Source: Allorhodopirellula solitaria (GTDB lineage: Bacteria > Planctomycetota > Planctomycetia > Pirellulales > Pirellulaceae). From it: DNA of 43,755 nucleotides. Positions 1 to 9,019 of the stretch are shown here, piece after piece. The translations under genes were made by a program, and so were the position numbers. The stretch spans positions 24,515-68,269 of the forward strand of contig NZ_SJPK01000019.1 in the NCBI RefSeq assembly GCF_007859855.1. Direction: 5' to 3'. The notes under the pieces were generated by a model, which was given only the letters and a program-made list of their open reading frames with translations, did not search any database and was not told the DNA's origin. Positions within the stretch are counted from its first letter, which is position 1. Every line of letters starts with the position of its first letter.

Positions 1-20
1 GGCCAAGAAGAGCGGCGCGA

Positions 21-127
21 AATGCTTCTCCAAATTTCGCACCAATTCGGCCAACACGCCAAAATCACCGCCAAATCCCTACAGTCTCAATTCGGCCAAA
101 AATGCGACATCAAAAAGGCCGGTAACA
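21..127 (+). repeat. Dispersed repeat, copy A (diverged)
   Basis: Most diverged of three same-orientation copies (others at 15438-15563 and 37580-37706). Shared landmarks in order are a CTCCAAA block, an AATTCGG block, CCAAATCCCTACAGTC, an AATTCGGCCAAAAA block, TGCGAC and a terminal GGTAACA. The hairpin CGACCG-CAATT-CGGTCG of the other copies is degraded here. All copies lie downstream of an RHS C-terminal module. Similarity was judged by eye. Confidence 0.6.
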
Positions 128-300
128 GATGAATTGGGTTGTGTGCTGCGCATTCATCGCCATCGCGCGACCCACGATCCAGTGCGTAGTGCCAACCAAA
201 AAATGGAGGCGATGCGTTCCGAAACTTCGCCGTATCATGCCAGCATCGAGGCTGTGGAATCACTTACCGTCTGCCGCCATGTTCGGCTGATGGAATTCCA

Positions 301-585
301 AAAGCGATACCGGGGACTAAACTGTTACCCGCCCACCGCGTTGGTACGAGTCCGAAGCGTCTCAGTCACAAGGGTGCCGTTCAAGCGCTCAATGCCTTTG
401 CAGAAAACCTTCAAGCTGAAAGCGAACGTATTGATGCGCTCGAACAGGCATTGCTGCACTCGATTGCCGACCATCCGATAGGCGACCGAAAACCGAGAAT
501 TCATCCCCGTGAAATTAAGCGCCGACCCAAACCATACCCCACGATGAAACAGCCACGCCACGCCTCCCGAAGGTCAGCGGCATGA
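301..585 (+). pseudogene. C-terminal remnant of an IS4-type DDE transposase
   Basis: One plus-strand frame from about 301 to the TGA at 583-585 reads VGTSPKRLSHKGAVQALNAF, a helical stretch, and then PREIKRRPKPYPTMKQPRH. This is the conserved C-terminal tail of IS4-type transposases: an RLS.KGA segment followed by a basic KRRPK.YP block. The catalytic core is absent. Upstream, in-frame similarity fades and a stop lies at 187-189, so this is a tail relic. A second tail of the same type lies at 15240-15440 on the minus strand. Family assignment rests on remembered family motifs. Confidence 0.55.
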
Positions 586-644
586 AGGACTTACGGCTAA
601 TACTCGCGGCATTCACGCATGACCCATTTGGCTTCTCCCGATAC

Positions 645-947
645 TCAGAATCCTCCTTTGACAGTAACTGAACCGTCTTTCTCGATCTTGCAGAAAAGCT
701 CATCACCAATTGTGGCAGGCAAAAAACGGTAATGAACGGTCCATCCTTTCTTTCCACGATACAATTGGATTTTGTAATCGCGTCCTTTACGTTCCTTCGC
801 CGTTGCGTTCAGGGTTTTGGCAAACATCTCGACAATCGCTTTGTCCGAAGGCGATAGTTTAACGTGATCCTCGTTCGTCGTTGCAGCATGTGCAGGCGCG
901 AACAACATTGTTGTTAGCATGATGCAAATGATGGTTGTTTTGAACAT
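645..947 (-). CDS. Small exported protein, putative immunity partner of RHS protein 1
   Basis: 100 residues. A textbook signal peptide (MFKTT, then a hydrophobic ICIMLTTMLFAPAHA ending in AHA before ATTNED) predicts export to the periplasm or cell surface. The mature part is about 78 residues, basic, without cysteines apart from one in LFCKIE, and has beta-like YKIQLYRGKKGW and WTVHYRF segments. The family was not recognised. The start codon lies only 3 nt after the TAA of the RHS gene, so the two are almost certainly cotranscribed and perhaps translationally coupled. That position is the usual one for an immunity protein of an RHS polymorphic toxin, but the role is inferred from context only. 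An exported location would fit protection against a toxin acting outside the cytoplasm. Confidence 0.75.
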   Translation of the reverse strand: MFKTTIICIMLTTMLFAPAHAATTNEDHVKLSPSDKAIVEMFAKTLNATAKERKGRDYKIQLYRGKKGWTVHYRFLPATIGDELFCKIEKDGSVTVKGGF

Positions 948-950
948 TGA

Positions 951-3900
951 TTAGTCTCTAGTCAAGATATGAATACAATTGACGGCTAGCCAATCAGTGA
1001 GATCGTCACGTTCATCTTTCATCGCTTCCTTGCATCTTCCTTCTGGCGCGCCATCGATAGCGCGAAGTAAATCTTGAACAGATTGAATCCGAAGCTCACA
1101 CTCCCTGTCCTTCATGTTAACTTCAGGTTTCGGCATTCCTCGATCGATTCCTTCCTTAGGGCATTCAACATCTTTGAAGTGCTCTCGCTCGTGATCAATT
1201 ACGATTCGCTCCAATGCTGGACACTGGCCTGGCATGATGTTGCGTGCTTTGATCCCGAAAAAACAAGGGCATTTGAGTCCATCGTTGCAAATGACTGTTC
1301 CAACACTATTCTTCCTTATATTAGGATCGGCCAAAGCAACTCTACAAGCTTCATCGCAGTCGATTTTATCAGAGTAGTTACAAGCAGCCGCTGGTTCCAT
1401 TGCTTCAATTAATTCAGTTGACAATCCTGCCGAATCGGAATAGATAACGGGCGCTGAGCTGAGGAATTCGTACAAGCCATAGGGACTCCCCTCATACCCG
1501 ATGGGGTCTCTGGAGCTAAACCTGCCTAGCAACGCGTCGTACCAACGGTTCCGGAAGTAATACAGCCCAGCAGCCGGTGTCCACTCGCGGCTGGTGTGCG
1601 TGTAGTGGACGCCGTAATTGCTGATCGCTCGCGGCGTGAAGTTGGCTTCAAAGATGCTGAGGTTGCCGTACGGGTCGTACTCGTAGCGTTCTTGCACGCT
1701 ACCTGAATCACTCACAACCGCCGTCGTATTCCAGTTCGCATCGGCAAGGTAGTACAGTCGCTCGGTCAAGAGTCCTCCCGACGGCGAGATGTCACGGTCG
1801 CGGAGTACGAGATCATCTATGTAACGCATGCCCCACACATATTGTCGGCGAGGCGTGTTGGAGGTGTCGACGTGTTCCTCGACACACTGCCAGGCGTCGG
1901 TGAAGTAGTACTCACGCGTCCGAGCGAGTGTTCCCGAGGTGTACTCCTTGGCAGCGACGCGGAAGTTGCGGCCGTCGAACTGGTTTTCTAGGAGCACGTT
2001 CGATGTCGCGTCATCAACCAGCTTCGTCATTCGGTTCCACGCATCAAACGTCGCAGTCATCGTGGCGTCGGTACCCAGGTCAGGCCGAGGGTTGGTGGTC
2101 GTGTTGCCATTCTTGTCATAGGCAGGCGTGGCCCAGATGTCGCTTGGCGTGTTGCTGATGTCGGTGATCTCGTTGACTTCGTTCGCCGTCCGCGTTTGAT
2201 TGAAATCCCAGGTACCGTCCCCGTTCTCGTCCTGCCGGAATTCTTTCCAGTTACCAGTCGGGTCGAGCGTCCAGCATTGGGCGGCGTCGAGCGTCGTGAT
2301 CGCGGTGTGCGTGCCGTTGAGCTGGCCACGTTGAGCGGACTGCAGGCGATGGAGCCCGTCATACTGATACAGCCAGTCGTGCTCTCGATTGGGATCGGAT
2401 GGGTTTTCTCGCCAAGTGCGGTTACTGGCCCGGTCGTAGCCGTATTCGACCCGGGACAGATCGGTGCCTGCCGAGACATCTCGCCAGCGAACGCCCTTTA
2501 CTCGACCGAAGCGATCCAGACCGCTGTAGATGTCGCCAGTGTCGGGGTCGGTCGACAGGGTTGGCGAGATCAGCGTGTAACGTAGATCGGCCTGTGTGCT
2601 GTCCTGTTGGACGAAGGTGCCAGAACCCAGGTATTCGTAGGCGGCTAAGACGGTCGAATCATCATCGATCAGGCTGGACACCTGGTTCAGTTTATCGGTG
2701 ATCGAGCCACTGCTGCCGTAGTTGAGCGTGACTTCTCGCCCGTTGGGATAGAGCGTGGCGGTGGGACGCAGCACGTTGCCGCTGCCATCGGTGTACGACC
2801 GTCCCACGCTCGGTGTCGAGGCGGGGTTGACCGCGCCGCTGTGCGACTGGAACGTTTTCGTCACTTGTCCGAACCCATCGAACTGCCGGGTGATTTGATT
2901 CTCGATCGATCCGCTGCCGACCGACGAGTTATTATAACACGTCACCGCCGAGACATTCCCGCGAACGTCGTAGGTTTGCTCCACCCGGCGGATGGTTCCG
3001 TCGACGCCTGCACCCAAGGTCGTCACTCGGTCCTGCGTCTGACGACCGAGGGCGTCAAAGTCGTACTGGCGGGTCGAACCGTTTTGATCCGTGAGGCTGG
3101 TCCGCTGGGACTGGCGGTTATACGTGTAGCTGACGCTATCAGACGTGCCGGTTGAATCCGGGTAGATTTCACGACGCAGCAGACTGCTCGACGCGATCGC
3201 GCTGTCTGACAGTGTGGTCCCGTAGATGTACTGCGTCACCTGATTGCCGGTGGAGGCGTTGACGGCGGTGAGTGTTTTGAGATCACCATCGGGTGTGTAG
3301 GTGAACTGCACGGTTTGGTTCTGATCGTCCGATGCTGTGCAGGCAGTGCCGGTGCTCGAGCTGGCCGGTGGATCGACCAGGTTATCGATCGTTTCGCTCT
3401 GGCGACTGGCCGCATCGTAAATTGTCCGCGAAATCTTGCCGGCAGGGTCGATATTGTCGCGCCGTCGACCCGCGTTATCGTAGACTTGCCGGGAGACGAG
3501 GATCGTATCGCTGCTGGAGGGGATCGTGGCCGAACGGGTCAGGGCCGTGCCACCGTTGGTTCCATACTCGGCCGAGGCGATCATGCGGCCCACGGCGTCC
3601 GGATAGCTCGCTGAGTACTGAACGCGTGCATTCGGCGTCGCCGAGGGAGAGCCCAACTCACCGGTCTGGGCGGCCGAAGCATTGTGGTATCGCTGCCGCC
3701 TGGAGGCTTGGATCGAGTTTCCCGCATCGTCGTAAGCCATGTCCGTTTGCGAGAGGATCACGTCGCCGGTGACGTTCAAGGCATCGGCATAGGTCGTGTC
3801 GTTGCCATAGCCGGTATACGAGTGGACCATCCAGCCCGTGCTGTCGAAGACCTGTTTGGTAAAGCGGCTCGAACCTCCCGTCATGGATTTGACCGGGTTG

Positions 3901-6900
3901 CCGACCGCATCGAACCAGGTATTGCTAGTGATCGGGTTGCCGACCGTGCCCGTGTTGGGATCGACTGCATAGCGAATGGACTGGTAAACCCGTCCCAGGT
4001 TGTCGTACTTGGTTGCATTCCGGGAGACGAGATTACCGCTGGCGGAAGTATCGTAGCGGTCGGACTGGATCACCCGGTTCAGGTTGTCGTAGGTGACCCG
4101 TCCAAAGGCATCGAGTTCCCCGTTGGTGTCCACGCGGCGATTGCGCCAGTCATAGGTGTACGCGGTGGTGCGGGTGTTGACGCCATCGACGTAAGCGATC
4201 TGACTGGTCAGGTTGTTATCGCCCCCGTCATTGCCGTTGTCGAAGACAGAGCCGCTGACCTGCACCATGTTGTTGCCCGAGGCACCGCCGCCGGTCGGGT
4301 CGGACTCGGTGGACCCGGTGTCATTGGTGCCCACAAAGATCGCGATGACGTTGTCGCGAACGTCGTGAACACGTTGGCTGATGGTGCCGCCGGGGGAAAT
4401 CTGCAGGTTCTGCCGCTTCTGGCTGTCGTAGCCGTAGGTTGTCTGGTTGTAGTTGGTCCCACTGGTTCCTTCGCCAGAGGCCGGGATGGTGTGATAGATG
4501 CGAGTCGACGAGACCAGACAGCAATCCGTGTACTGCCAGCTGGTCCAACGGGTGAACGAGGCCTGTGAGAATGTATCGGTCGGCTGCAAGCGGCCCGAGG
4601 TTGATCCACGCGACACTTGGATCTGCTCCAGAATATTGCCGCGTGCATCCCGTTGCTGGATGTTGACTGGGTTGATCAGCGTGTTGGTGTAAGCAGGTGC
4701 CGTTCCAGTGGCATAACCGCTGGCGGTCCAGGTCGCGTGCTCAGCATCTTTGTAAACCGTCCAGCGGGCACGTCGCACCGCAGTGGCTGTACCGCCGATG
4801 TCGATCGTGTGGACAGGGCCCAGTTGTTGGGTTGTGCGTCCCCGTGAATCGATCTCGTAATCAGAAATCAAGTGTTTTCCACCGCCGCTCGGTGTGCTCC
4901 AGCCCGCTGGCACGCCGGAGAGCATCGAGGTGTCGGCATCGTTAATTCGCTGCAGCATCGCTCCGAGAACTTGATCGTAGAACATTCGCGTGATGAACCC
5001 GCGGGCGTCCATGGACCACGTCAGGTTACCCCGTTCGTCAAAAAATTGCTTTTGAGTCGTCGCGGTATTGGGACCGTTCTGTGCTGTCGTCACCACAGGT
5101 AACGTCGCCGTTCGCTGCTTGACTTGGACCGTGTCGGTATACCACTCATAGGCGTAGGTCGTAGCAAGTCGATCCGCACCGGCATCGTCGCGGAACTGAG
5201 TTTGCTTGGCGATCGGGTAGATTGTAGCTCCGCCACCCGTTCTTTCGGTGTATTCCAGTTCGCTTTGGATGACCGGTGTGCCGCCGCTACCCTGCTTCAG
5301 CGATGTCGACTTCAGATATCCAGCAGCGGCACCACCGCCCGTCGTCGAGTAGTAACTACGCAGCTTGATAAGGCCCTCATTGGATCGCAGCGTAATCCCT
5401 AGGTCCGCCTCATCAGGGTCGTAACTGACGACAGACGAAGGCAAAGCTGTCTCGATGAGTCGCCCCGCGTCATTATACTTATCAGCCGTCAACCACTGAT
5501 CTGACCCGGAGGTGAGCACACTGAGCAGGCCCTGTCCGATGAAGTTGGTATAGACCGTATTCACGGAACCGCCTGGACGAGTCTCGGTGGTCTTGCGGCT
5601 CCAGTGATTATAATCATCGGTATTCAGACTCTGCTCATAAGCAAAGCTATACGTGAGTGAGCCGCGATCAACGATCTCTTTGGTCACCCGACGCTGCGCG
5701 TCATACTCAAAGTAGTACTTGGAATACTGCAGGAGCACACTGTTGCTGACCGCGGTGGGGTCGAGTGAATCGGCCAGCAGATCTTCGTAACCATCCGGCT
5801 CGACGACGTATCGCAAGCCGTGCTGGAAACCTTTCGGATCGGATGTTTTGTAGTAGCGATAATAGCTCTGCTTGACATTGACCCACGTCGCCCCGGACGG
5901 CTCCTGGATGCGAACACGCATCAGGTCACCCGAGGAGCCGAAGCTGTTCGAGCCGTCGTAGTATTCATACGTCACACGGCGGATGTTGATCCAGCCGTCC
6001 GTGTTGACCTGGCGGCGGTAGGTCACCGAGGTGGTGAGTCCCATGCCATTGAATTCATATTCAAATTGGGTTGTGGTGGTGTCGCTGCCCACTACAGTTT
6101 CACGCTGAATGGTCTGGATCCGACCAGATGCAGAGTATGCAACTACATCGGTCTGCTGTCCCGATACGTCAATCATCCCGGTCAATTGACCAGGCAGCGG
6201 CTGCGCACTAGAAGCAGCCGAAGAGGATGAAGACGAATCACACGGTTCATCACCAAAATCTTTAAAGAACCAGATCTCACCGGAGGGTTGAGCCAAGACG
6301 TATCGACGCGAATCACAGTCGTGCGTCAGCGTGGATTTACCGCCGTAACGCGAAACGAAGGAGACGTCGCCACCGGATTCGACGCGGTCAAACCACAACG
6401 CGTTGCGTGTGCTGCGAACAAACGCGATAGCCCCGCCTGGCCCTTTGAGCAAGTAAGGCCAAGCTTCGAGGAGCCAGTTATAGCCCAGGCCTACGTCACT
6501 CTGACCTTGCAGTTGATTGCTGTACTGACGCCGCTGTGCCCAGGGACCGCCCGCACCCATGGCTTGCATGTCAGTGACTTCAAGCTGCAATTCACCGTTA
6601 AAGTTGCGAACGGGCCGCTTGCTGGTTGAATCAACTCCTCCGCTTGCCTCATCACACTTTTTACATTCCTCTTCGCCACTTCCTTCGGACGGCAAATCGC
6701 AGGTTTCAGGTGGCGTCGGATCAGGCTCAGGCCCTGGACCTTGCCAATTACTTGACGATGAACTCGACAGCCAGGAACTGCTCGACGAGCCTCCGCTCGA
6801 CGAAGAGCTCGCATGCGAACTCGATGAAGAACTTAGCGAGCCGCTGGAGGATGAGCTACTCGAATTGAGTGAACTGCTGGAACTCGAAAATCCGCCACTG

Positions 6901-6914
6901 CTGCTGGAACTCAT
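951..6914 (-). CDS. Giant RHS-repeat protein 1 with poly-serine head and HExxH C-terminal domain
   Basis: 1987 residues. Residues 1-59 are almost pure serine broken by G, F, L, N, H, A and W, followed by a Pro-rich WQGPGP linker and a CDLP...ECKKC cysteine cluster. No signal peptide is visible. The body carries dozens of YD/RHS repeats (YDNLGRVYQS, YDALGR-like units) that by family knowledge form a beta-cocoon shell. The shell ends with the RHS core motif YYFRNRWYDALLGRFSSRDP followed by IGY. After RDPIGY the tail is specific to this copy: about 180 cysteine-rich residues with HEREH at residues 1908-1912 (DNA 1179-1193) and a later REC motif, which suggests a zincin metallopeptidase. The core is nearly identical to the RHS protein at 18027-24155, but the tails differ. 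A small exported protein follows 3 nt downstream. Likely a contact-dependent or polymorphic toxin; the export route is unknown. Confidence 0.9.
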   Translation of the reverse strand: MSSSSSGGFSSSSSSLNSSSSSSSGSLSSSSSSHASSSSSGGSSSSSWLSSSSSSNWQGPGPEPDPTPPETCDLPSEGSGEEECKKCDEASGGVDSTSKRPVRNFNGELQLEVTDMQAMGAGGPWAQRRQYSNQLQGQSDVGLGYNWLLEAWPYLLKGPGGAIAFVRSTRNALWFDRVESGGDVSFVSRYGGKSTLTHDCDSRRYVLAQPSGEIWFFKDFGDEPCDSSSSSSAASSAQPLPGQLTGMIDVSGQQTDVVAYSASGRIQTIQRETVVGSDTTTTQFEYEFNGMGLTTSVTYRRQVNTDGWINIRRVTYEYYDGSNSFGSSGDLMRVRIQEPSGATWVNVKQSYYRYYKTSDPKGFQHGLRYVVEPDGYEDLLADSLDPTAVSNSVLLQYSKYYFEYDAQRRVTKEIVDRGSLTYSFAYEQSLNTDDYNHWSRKTTETRPGGSVNTVYTNFIGQGLLSVLTSGSDQWLTADKYNDAGRLIETALPSSVVSYDPDEADLGITLRSNEGLIKLRSYYSTTGGGAAAGYLKSTSLKQGSGGTPVIQSELEYTERTGGGATIYPIAKQTQFRDDAGADRLATTYAYEWYTDTVQVKQRTATLPVVTTAQNGPNTATTQKQFFDERGNLTWSMDARGFITRMFYDQVLGAMLQRINDADTSMLSGVPAGWSTPSGGGKHLISDYEIDSRGRTTQQLGPVHTIDIGGTATAVRRARWTVYKDAEHATWTASGYATGTAPAYTNTLINPVNIQQRDARGNILEQIQVSRGSTSGRLQPTDTFSQASFTRWTSWQYTDCCLVSSTRIYHTIPASGEGTSGTNYNQTTYGYDSQKRQNLQISPGGTISQRVHDVRDNVIAIFVGTNDTGSTESDPTGGGASGNNMVQVSGSVFDNGNDGGDNNLTSQIAYVDGVNTRTTAYTYDWRNRRVDTNGELDAFGRVTYDNLNRVIQSDRYDTSASGNLVSRNATKYDNLGRVYQSIRYAVDPNTGTVGNPITSNTWFDAVGNPVKSMTGGSSRFTKQVFDSTGWMVHSYTGYGNDTTYADALNVTGDVILSQTDMAYDDAGNSIQASRRQRYHNASAAQTGELGSPSATPNARVQYSASYPDAVGRMIASAEYGTNGGTALTRSATIPSSSDTILVSRQVYDNAGRRRDNIDPAGKISRTIYDAASRQSETIDNLVDPPASSSTGTACTASDDQNQTVQFTYTPDGDLKTLTAVNASTGNQVTQYIYGTTLSDSAIASSSLLRREIYPDSTGTSDSVSYTYNRQSQRTSLTDQNGSTRQYDFDALGRQTQDRVTTLGAGVDGTIRRVEQTYDVRGNVSAVTCYNNSSVGSGSIENQITRQFDGFGQVTKTFQSHSGAVNPASTPSVGRSYTDGSGNVLRPTATLYPNGREVTLNYGSSGSITDKLNQVSSLIDDDSTVLAAYEYLGSGTFVQQDSTQADLRYTLISPTLSTDPDTGDIYSGLDRFGRVKGVRWRDVSAGTDLSRVEYGYDRASNRTWRENPSDPNREHDWLYQYDGLHRLQSAQRGQLNGTHTAITTLDAAQCWTLDPTGNWKEFRQDENGDGTWDFNQTRTANEVNEITDISNTPSDIWATPAYDKNGNTTTNPRPDLGTDATMTATFDAWNRMTKLVDDATSNVLLENQFDGRNFRVAAKEYTSGTLARTREYYFTDAWQCVEEHVDTSNTPRRQYVWGMRYIDDLVLRDRDISPSGGLLTERLYYLADANWNTTAVVSDSGSVQERYEYDPYGNLSIFEANFTPRAISNYGVHYTHTSREWTPAAGLYYFRNRWYDALLGRFSSRDPIGYEGSPYGLYEFLSSAPVIYSDSAGLSTELIEAMEPAAACNYSDKIDCDEACRVALADPNIRKNSVGTVICNDGLKCPCFFGIKARNIMPGQCPALERIVIDHEREHFKDVECPKEGIDRGMPKPEVNMKDRECELRIQSVQDLLRAIDGAPEGRCKEAMKDERDDLTDWLAVNCIHILTRD

Positions 6915-7130
6915 AGATCGACTTTTCCGACTCAGGGAACTGCTTCAGTAAGCACCAGTGTTGAGGCATGATGAGACAAAGTCAACCGATAAAACTGGCG
7001 GGGGGTGGCGTTTTCTTAAGAATAGCATCCAGGTCCAGTGACGACGGGGCTCTTTAACGACGCATTCCGACGGGGCAATTGTCCCGATTTCGGCGAGAAA
7101 TTGCCGCCTAGTCAAACCCACCGATTCCGC
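6915..7130 (-). promoter_or_regulatory. Leader/upstream region of RHS gene 1
   Basis: The first 100 bases or so upstream of the RHS start resemble the leader regions of RHS gene 2 (24156-24420) and of the RHS fragment at 24928-25224. Shared elements are a GATAAAACTGG-type block followed by a run of six Gs and GGCGTTTTC on the plus strand, which is a C-tract upstream of the gene. Conservation among three leaders suggests promoter or untranslated-region function. No confident -10/-35 pair was identified. The rest of the intergenic stretch to 7507 shows no convincing gene. Confidence 0.4.
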
Positions 7131-7507
7131 TGACACCGCCTCATTTTAAAGTATCTTGATCAAAAAACCGACGTCATCCACCGTGAATCCGAGCCAACTG
7201 ACAGCTCCACTTCGGCAAGGCGCGGTTGTCGTGACATAGGATCGTCCGTCAAGCCAGATCGAAACCCACCAAGCTACGCCAACCGCCACGGTGGAAGCCC
7301 CAGTCGCACACGACAATTCTGCTCGCGGCGCACGCTGGCAAGCTGTAGCGATTATACCAGTACTTCACCGGCTGATTGGGTGGGGTAGAGATTTATCGCG
7401 TAAACTGATTGCGCCAGCCGCGCCGATTGTCGATGACTTGCCTTAAGAAACAGTCCTACGGATTGGATCGGATATTCAGGGATTTGAGTGCGTGTTGGAT
7501 TGGAAAC

Positions 7508-8299
7508 ATGAAGCCAAAATTTGCCCCCGTAGTAATTTTGCTGGGCATGATGACTGGATGCACTTCGGTAACCAGCACGCTGCTCAATCGAATAGAAACT
7601 GATGAACTCATCGGCAACTCGAATGGAGTTCCTAAGAAGCATTGCGAGACTCGACCTTACAAGGGAGTCCCCATTACGATGCGTGTCCCAACGCACGTCG
7701 ATATCGCCATCTACGAGAAGATCTACTTCTCGTTGGAAGACGCTACACTGCGTCCACTCTTTAGTGAGAACCGCCATCTTGGTCTCGTTACTGATCTAAT
7801 CTACACGGACAAGGTCTTTACCGTGGATGTGAAGCGTCCCGCCGCGGGCACTTCAGACTATAAGATGGAGTTCGGCGAGAAAAATGACCTCAATGACAAT
7901 CGGCAGTACTTCAAAACGCTGGAAAACAAAATCGTTGACGAAACGATCAAGGATGTCACGGGCGCCATCAACACCATCTTCGAAGCAATTCCCACGGCAA
8001 CAAGAACTGGGACCGACAACGGGCCCCCGCCAGCAGTTCTCTACTTCACGGAAGATCGCATGGTAGCTTGGAAAAGATTCGACATTGACACGATAGATTT
8101 TGAAGATCAAGTCGCCTGCTTCGTCGCCCAGCACATGAACAACTGCCATAGGTGTGCAACCGATGTTTTTGAAGGAGCGATTATCTCGGCGTCCAATGAC
8201 GCAGGCCCGAACGACGATGGCATACTTTCTTTGCCCCAGGATATGGTATCACGTCGGATCGAAAGCGACCAATACGCACCAACTCAATTATTGGAGTAA
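7508..8299 (+). CDS. Lipoprotein of unknown function, paralogue 1
   Basis: 263 residues from ATG 7508. This start was chosen because it places a type II signal directly at the N terminus: MKPKFAPVVILLGMMTGCTS, lipobox MTGC. The longer open frame back to 7409 has no signal. It is clearly paralogous to the next gene. Shared landmarks are S(T)xLNR, ESNG/NSNG, RPYKGVPIT/RPFKGIPIT, VPTH.DI, DKVF.VD.KRP..GT, EDxxVAxKRFDI and the C-terminal CFVA.H.N.C.RC cysteine motif. Here the protein extends about 40 residues past that motif. It is likely anchored in a membrane facing the periplasm. The family was not recognised. It starts an apparent four-gene run; the spacing to the next gene is 3 nt. Confidence 0.8.
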   Translation: MKPKFAPVVILLGMMTGCTSVTSTLLNRIETDELIGNSNGVPKKHCETRPYKGVPITMRVPTHVDIAIYEKIYFSLEDATLRPLFSENRHLGLVTDLIYTDKVFTVDVKRPAAGTSDYKMEFGEKNDLNDNRQYFKTLENKIVDETIKDVTGAINTIFEAIPTATRTGTDNGPPPAVLYFTEDRMVAWKRFDIDTIDFEDQVACFVAQHMNNCHRCATDVFEGAIISASNDAGPNDDGILSLPQDMVSRRIESDQYAPTQLLE

Positions 8300-8302
8300 G
8301 AT

Positions 8303-8992
8303 ATGCGATCCACTATTACGCTGACTGCCAGTTTACTCGCATTGACATTAAGCGGGTGCATGTCGTTTAGCAGCACCGCCTTGAATCGATTCGACGACAA
8401 TACTTTTTCCGCCGAATCCAATGGACAGGAAAAAATCTTCGGTCAAGCGAGGCCATTTAAAGGAATTCCGATCACGTTGAAGGTTCCTACACACTTAGAT
8501 ATTTACGTTGACGAAACGTACTTTGTTAAACTTTCAGCGGAAACCGCCACCGAGCCACTTGAGGGCAAGGCTCGACTGCTGAGCATTCGCCCGGAGGTAG
8601 TCAAAAGTGACAAAGTGTTCATCGTTGATTTTAAACGACCGGGTAGCGGAACGCTGGATGTCAAAATGACCTTTGACCAGGACGAACAGTATTTCAAGTC
8701 GATCACAAGCTCGCTAGAGGACACCACGATCACAGATACTGCCGAGTTGGTGAGCACCGTGATCAAACAATTTGGAGCCTTCTCGGTTTCCACCGGCGCG
8801 GAGCAAAGTACCGTCGACGCGCTGAAAGCCAAGGGCATTTACCGCGATTCTCGAGTGGTCGCCTACAAACGGTTCGACATCAATTCACAAACGTTCGAGC
8901 AAGATGTTGAATGTTTTGTCGAGACGCATTTGAACTCCTGCGATCGCTGCGGCACTCGACCGGATTATGATCAAACGGTAGATCTTCGATAG
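8303..8992 (+). CDS. Lipoprotein of unknown function, paralogue 2
   Basis: 229 residues starting with a lipoprotein signal, MRSTITLTASLLALTLSGCM, lipobox LSGC. It aligns end to end with the preceding protein and ends soon after the shared cysteine motif CFVETHLNSCDRCGTRPDYD. The conserved cysteines (one plus a C..C pair) could form a disulfide or bind metal. Tandem duplication followed by divergence is the simplest explanation of the pair. The short gaps on both sides indicate one transcription unit with the protease gene that follows. Function unknown. Confidence 0.8.
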   Translation: MRSTITLTASLLALTLSGCMSFSSTALNRFDDNTFSAESNGQEKIFGQARPFKGIPITLKVPTHLDIYVDETYFVKLSAETATEPLEGKARLLSIRPEVVKSDKVFIVDFKRPGSGTLDVKMTFDQDEQYFKSITSSLEDTTITDTAELVSTVIKQFGAFSVSTGAEQSTVDALKAKGIYRDSRVVAYKRFDINSQTFEQDVECFVETHLNSCDRCGTRPDYDQTVDLR

Positions 8993-9019
8993 TTATTCTT
9001 GCTCGATGAGGCTAATTAC

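Noticed and set aside
6559-6951. Plus-strand ORF rich in D, E and L opposite the RHS 1 head (and similar ones at 23656-24273 and 24764-25273)
   Set aside because: Antisense shadow of the serine codons; acidic-leucine composition follows mechanically from the poly-serine DNA, and no ribosome-binding site or motif is present.
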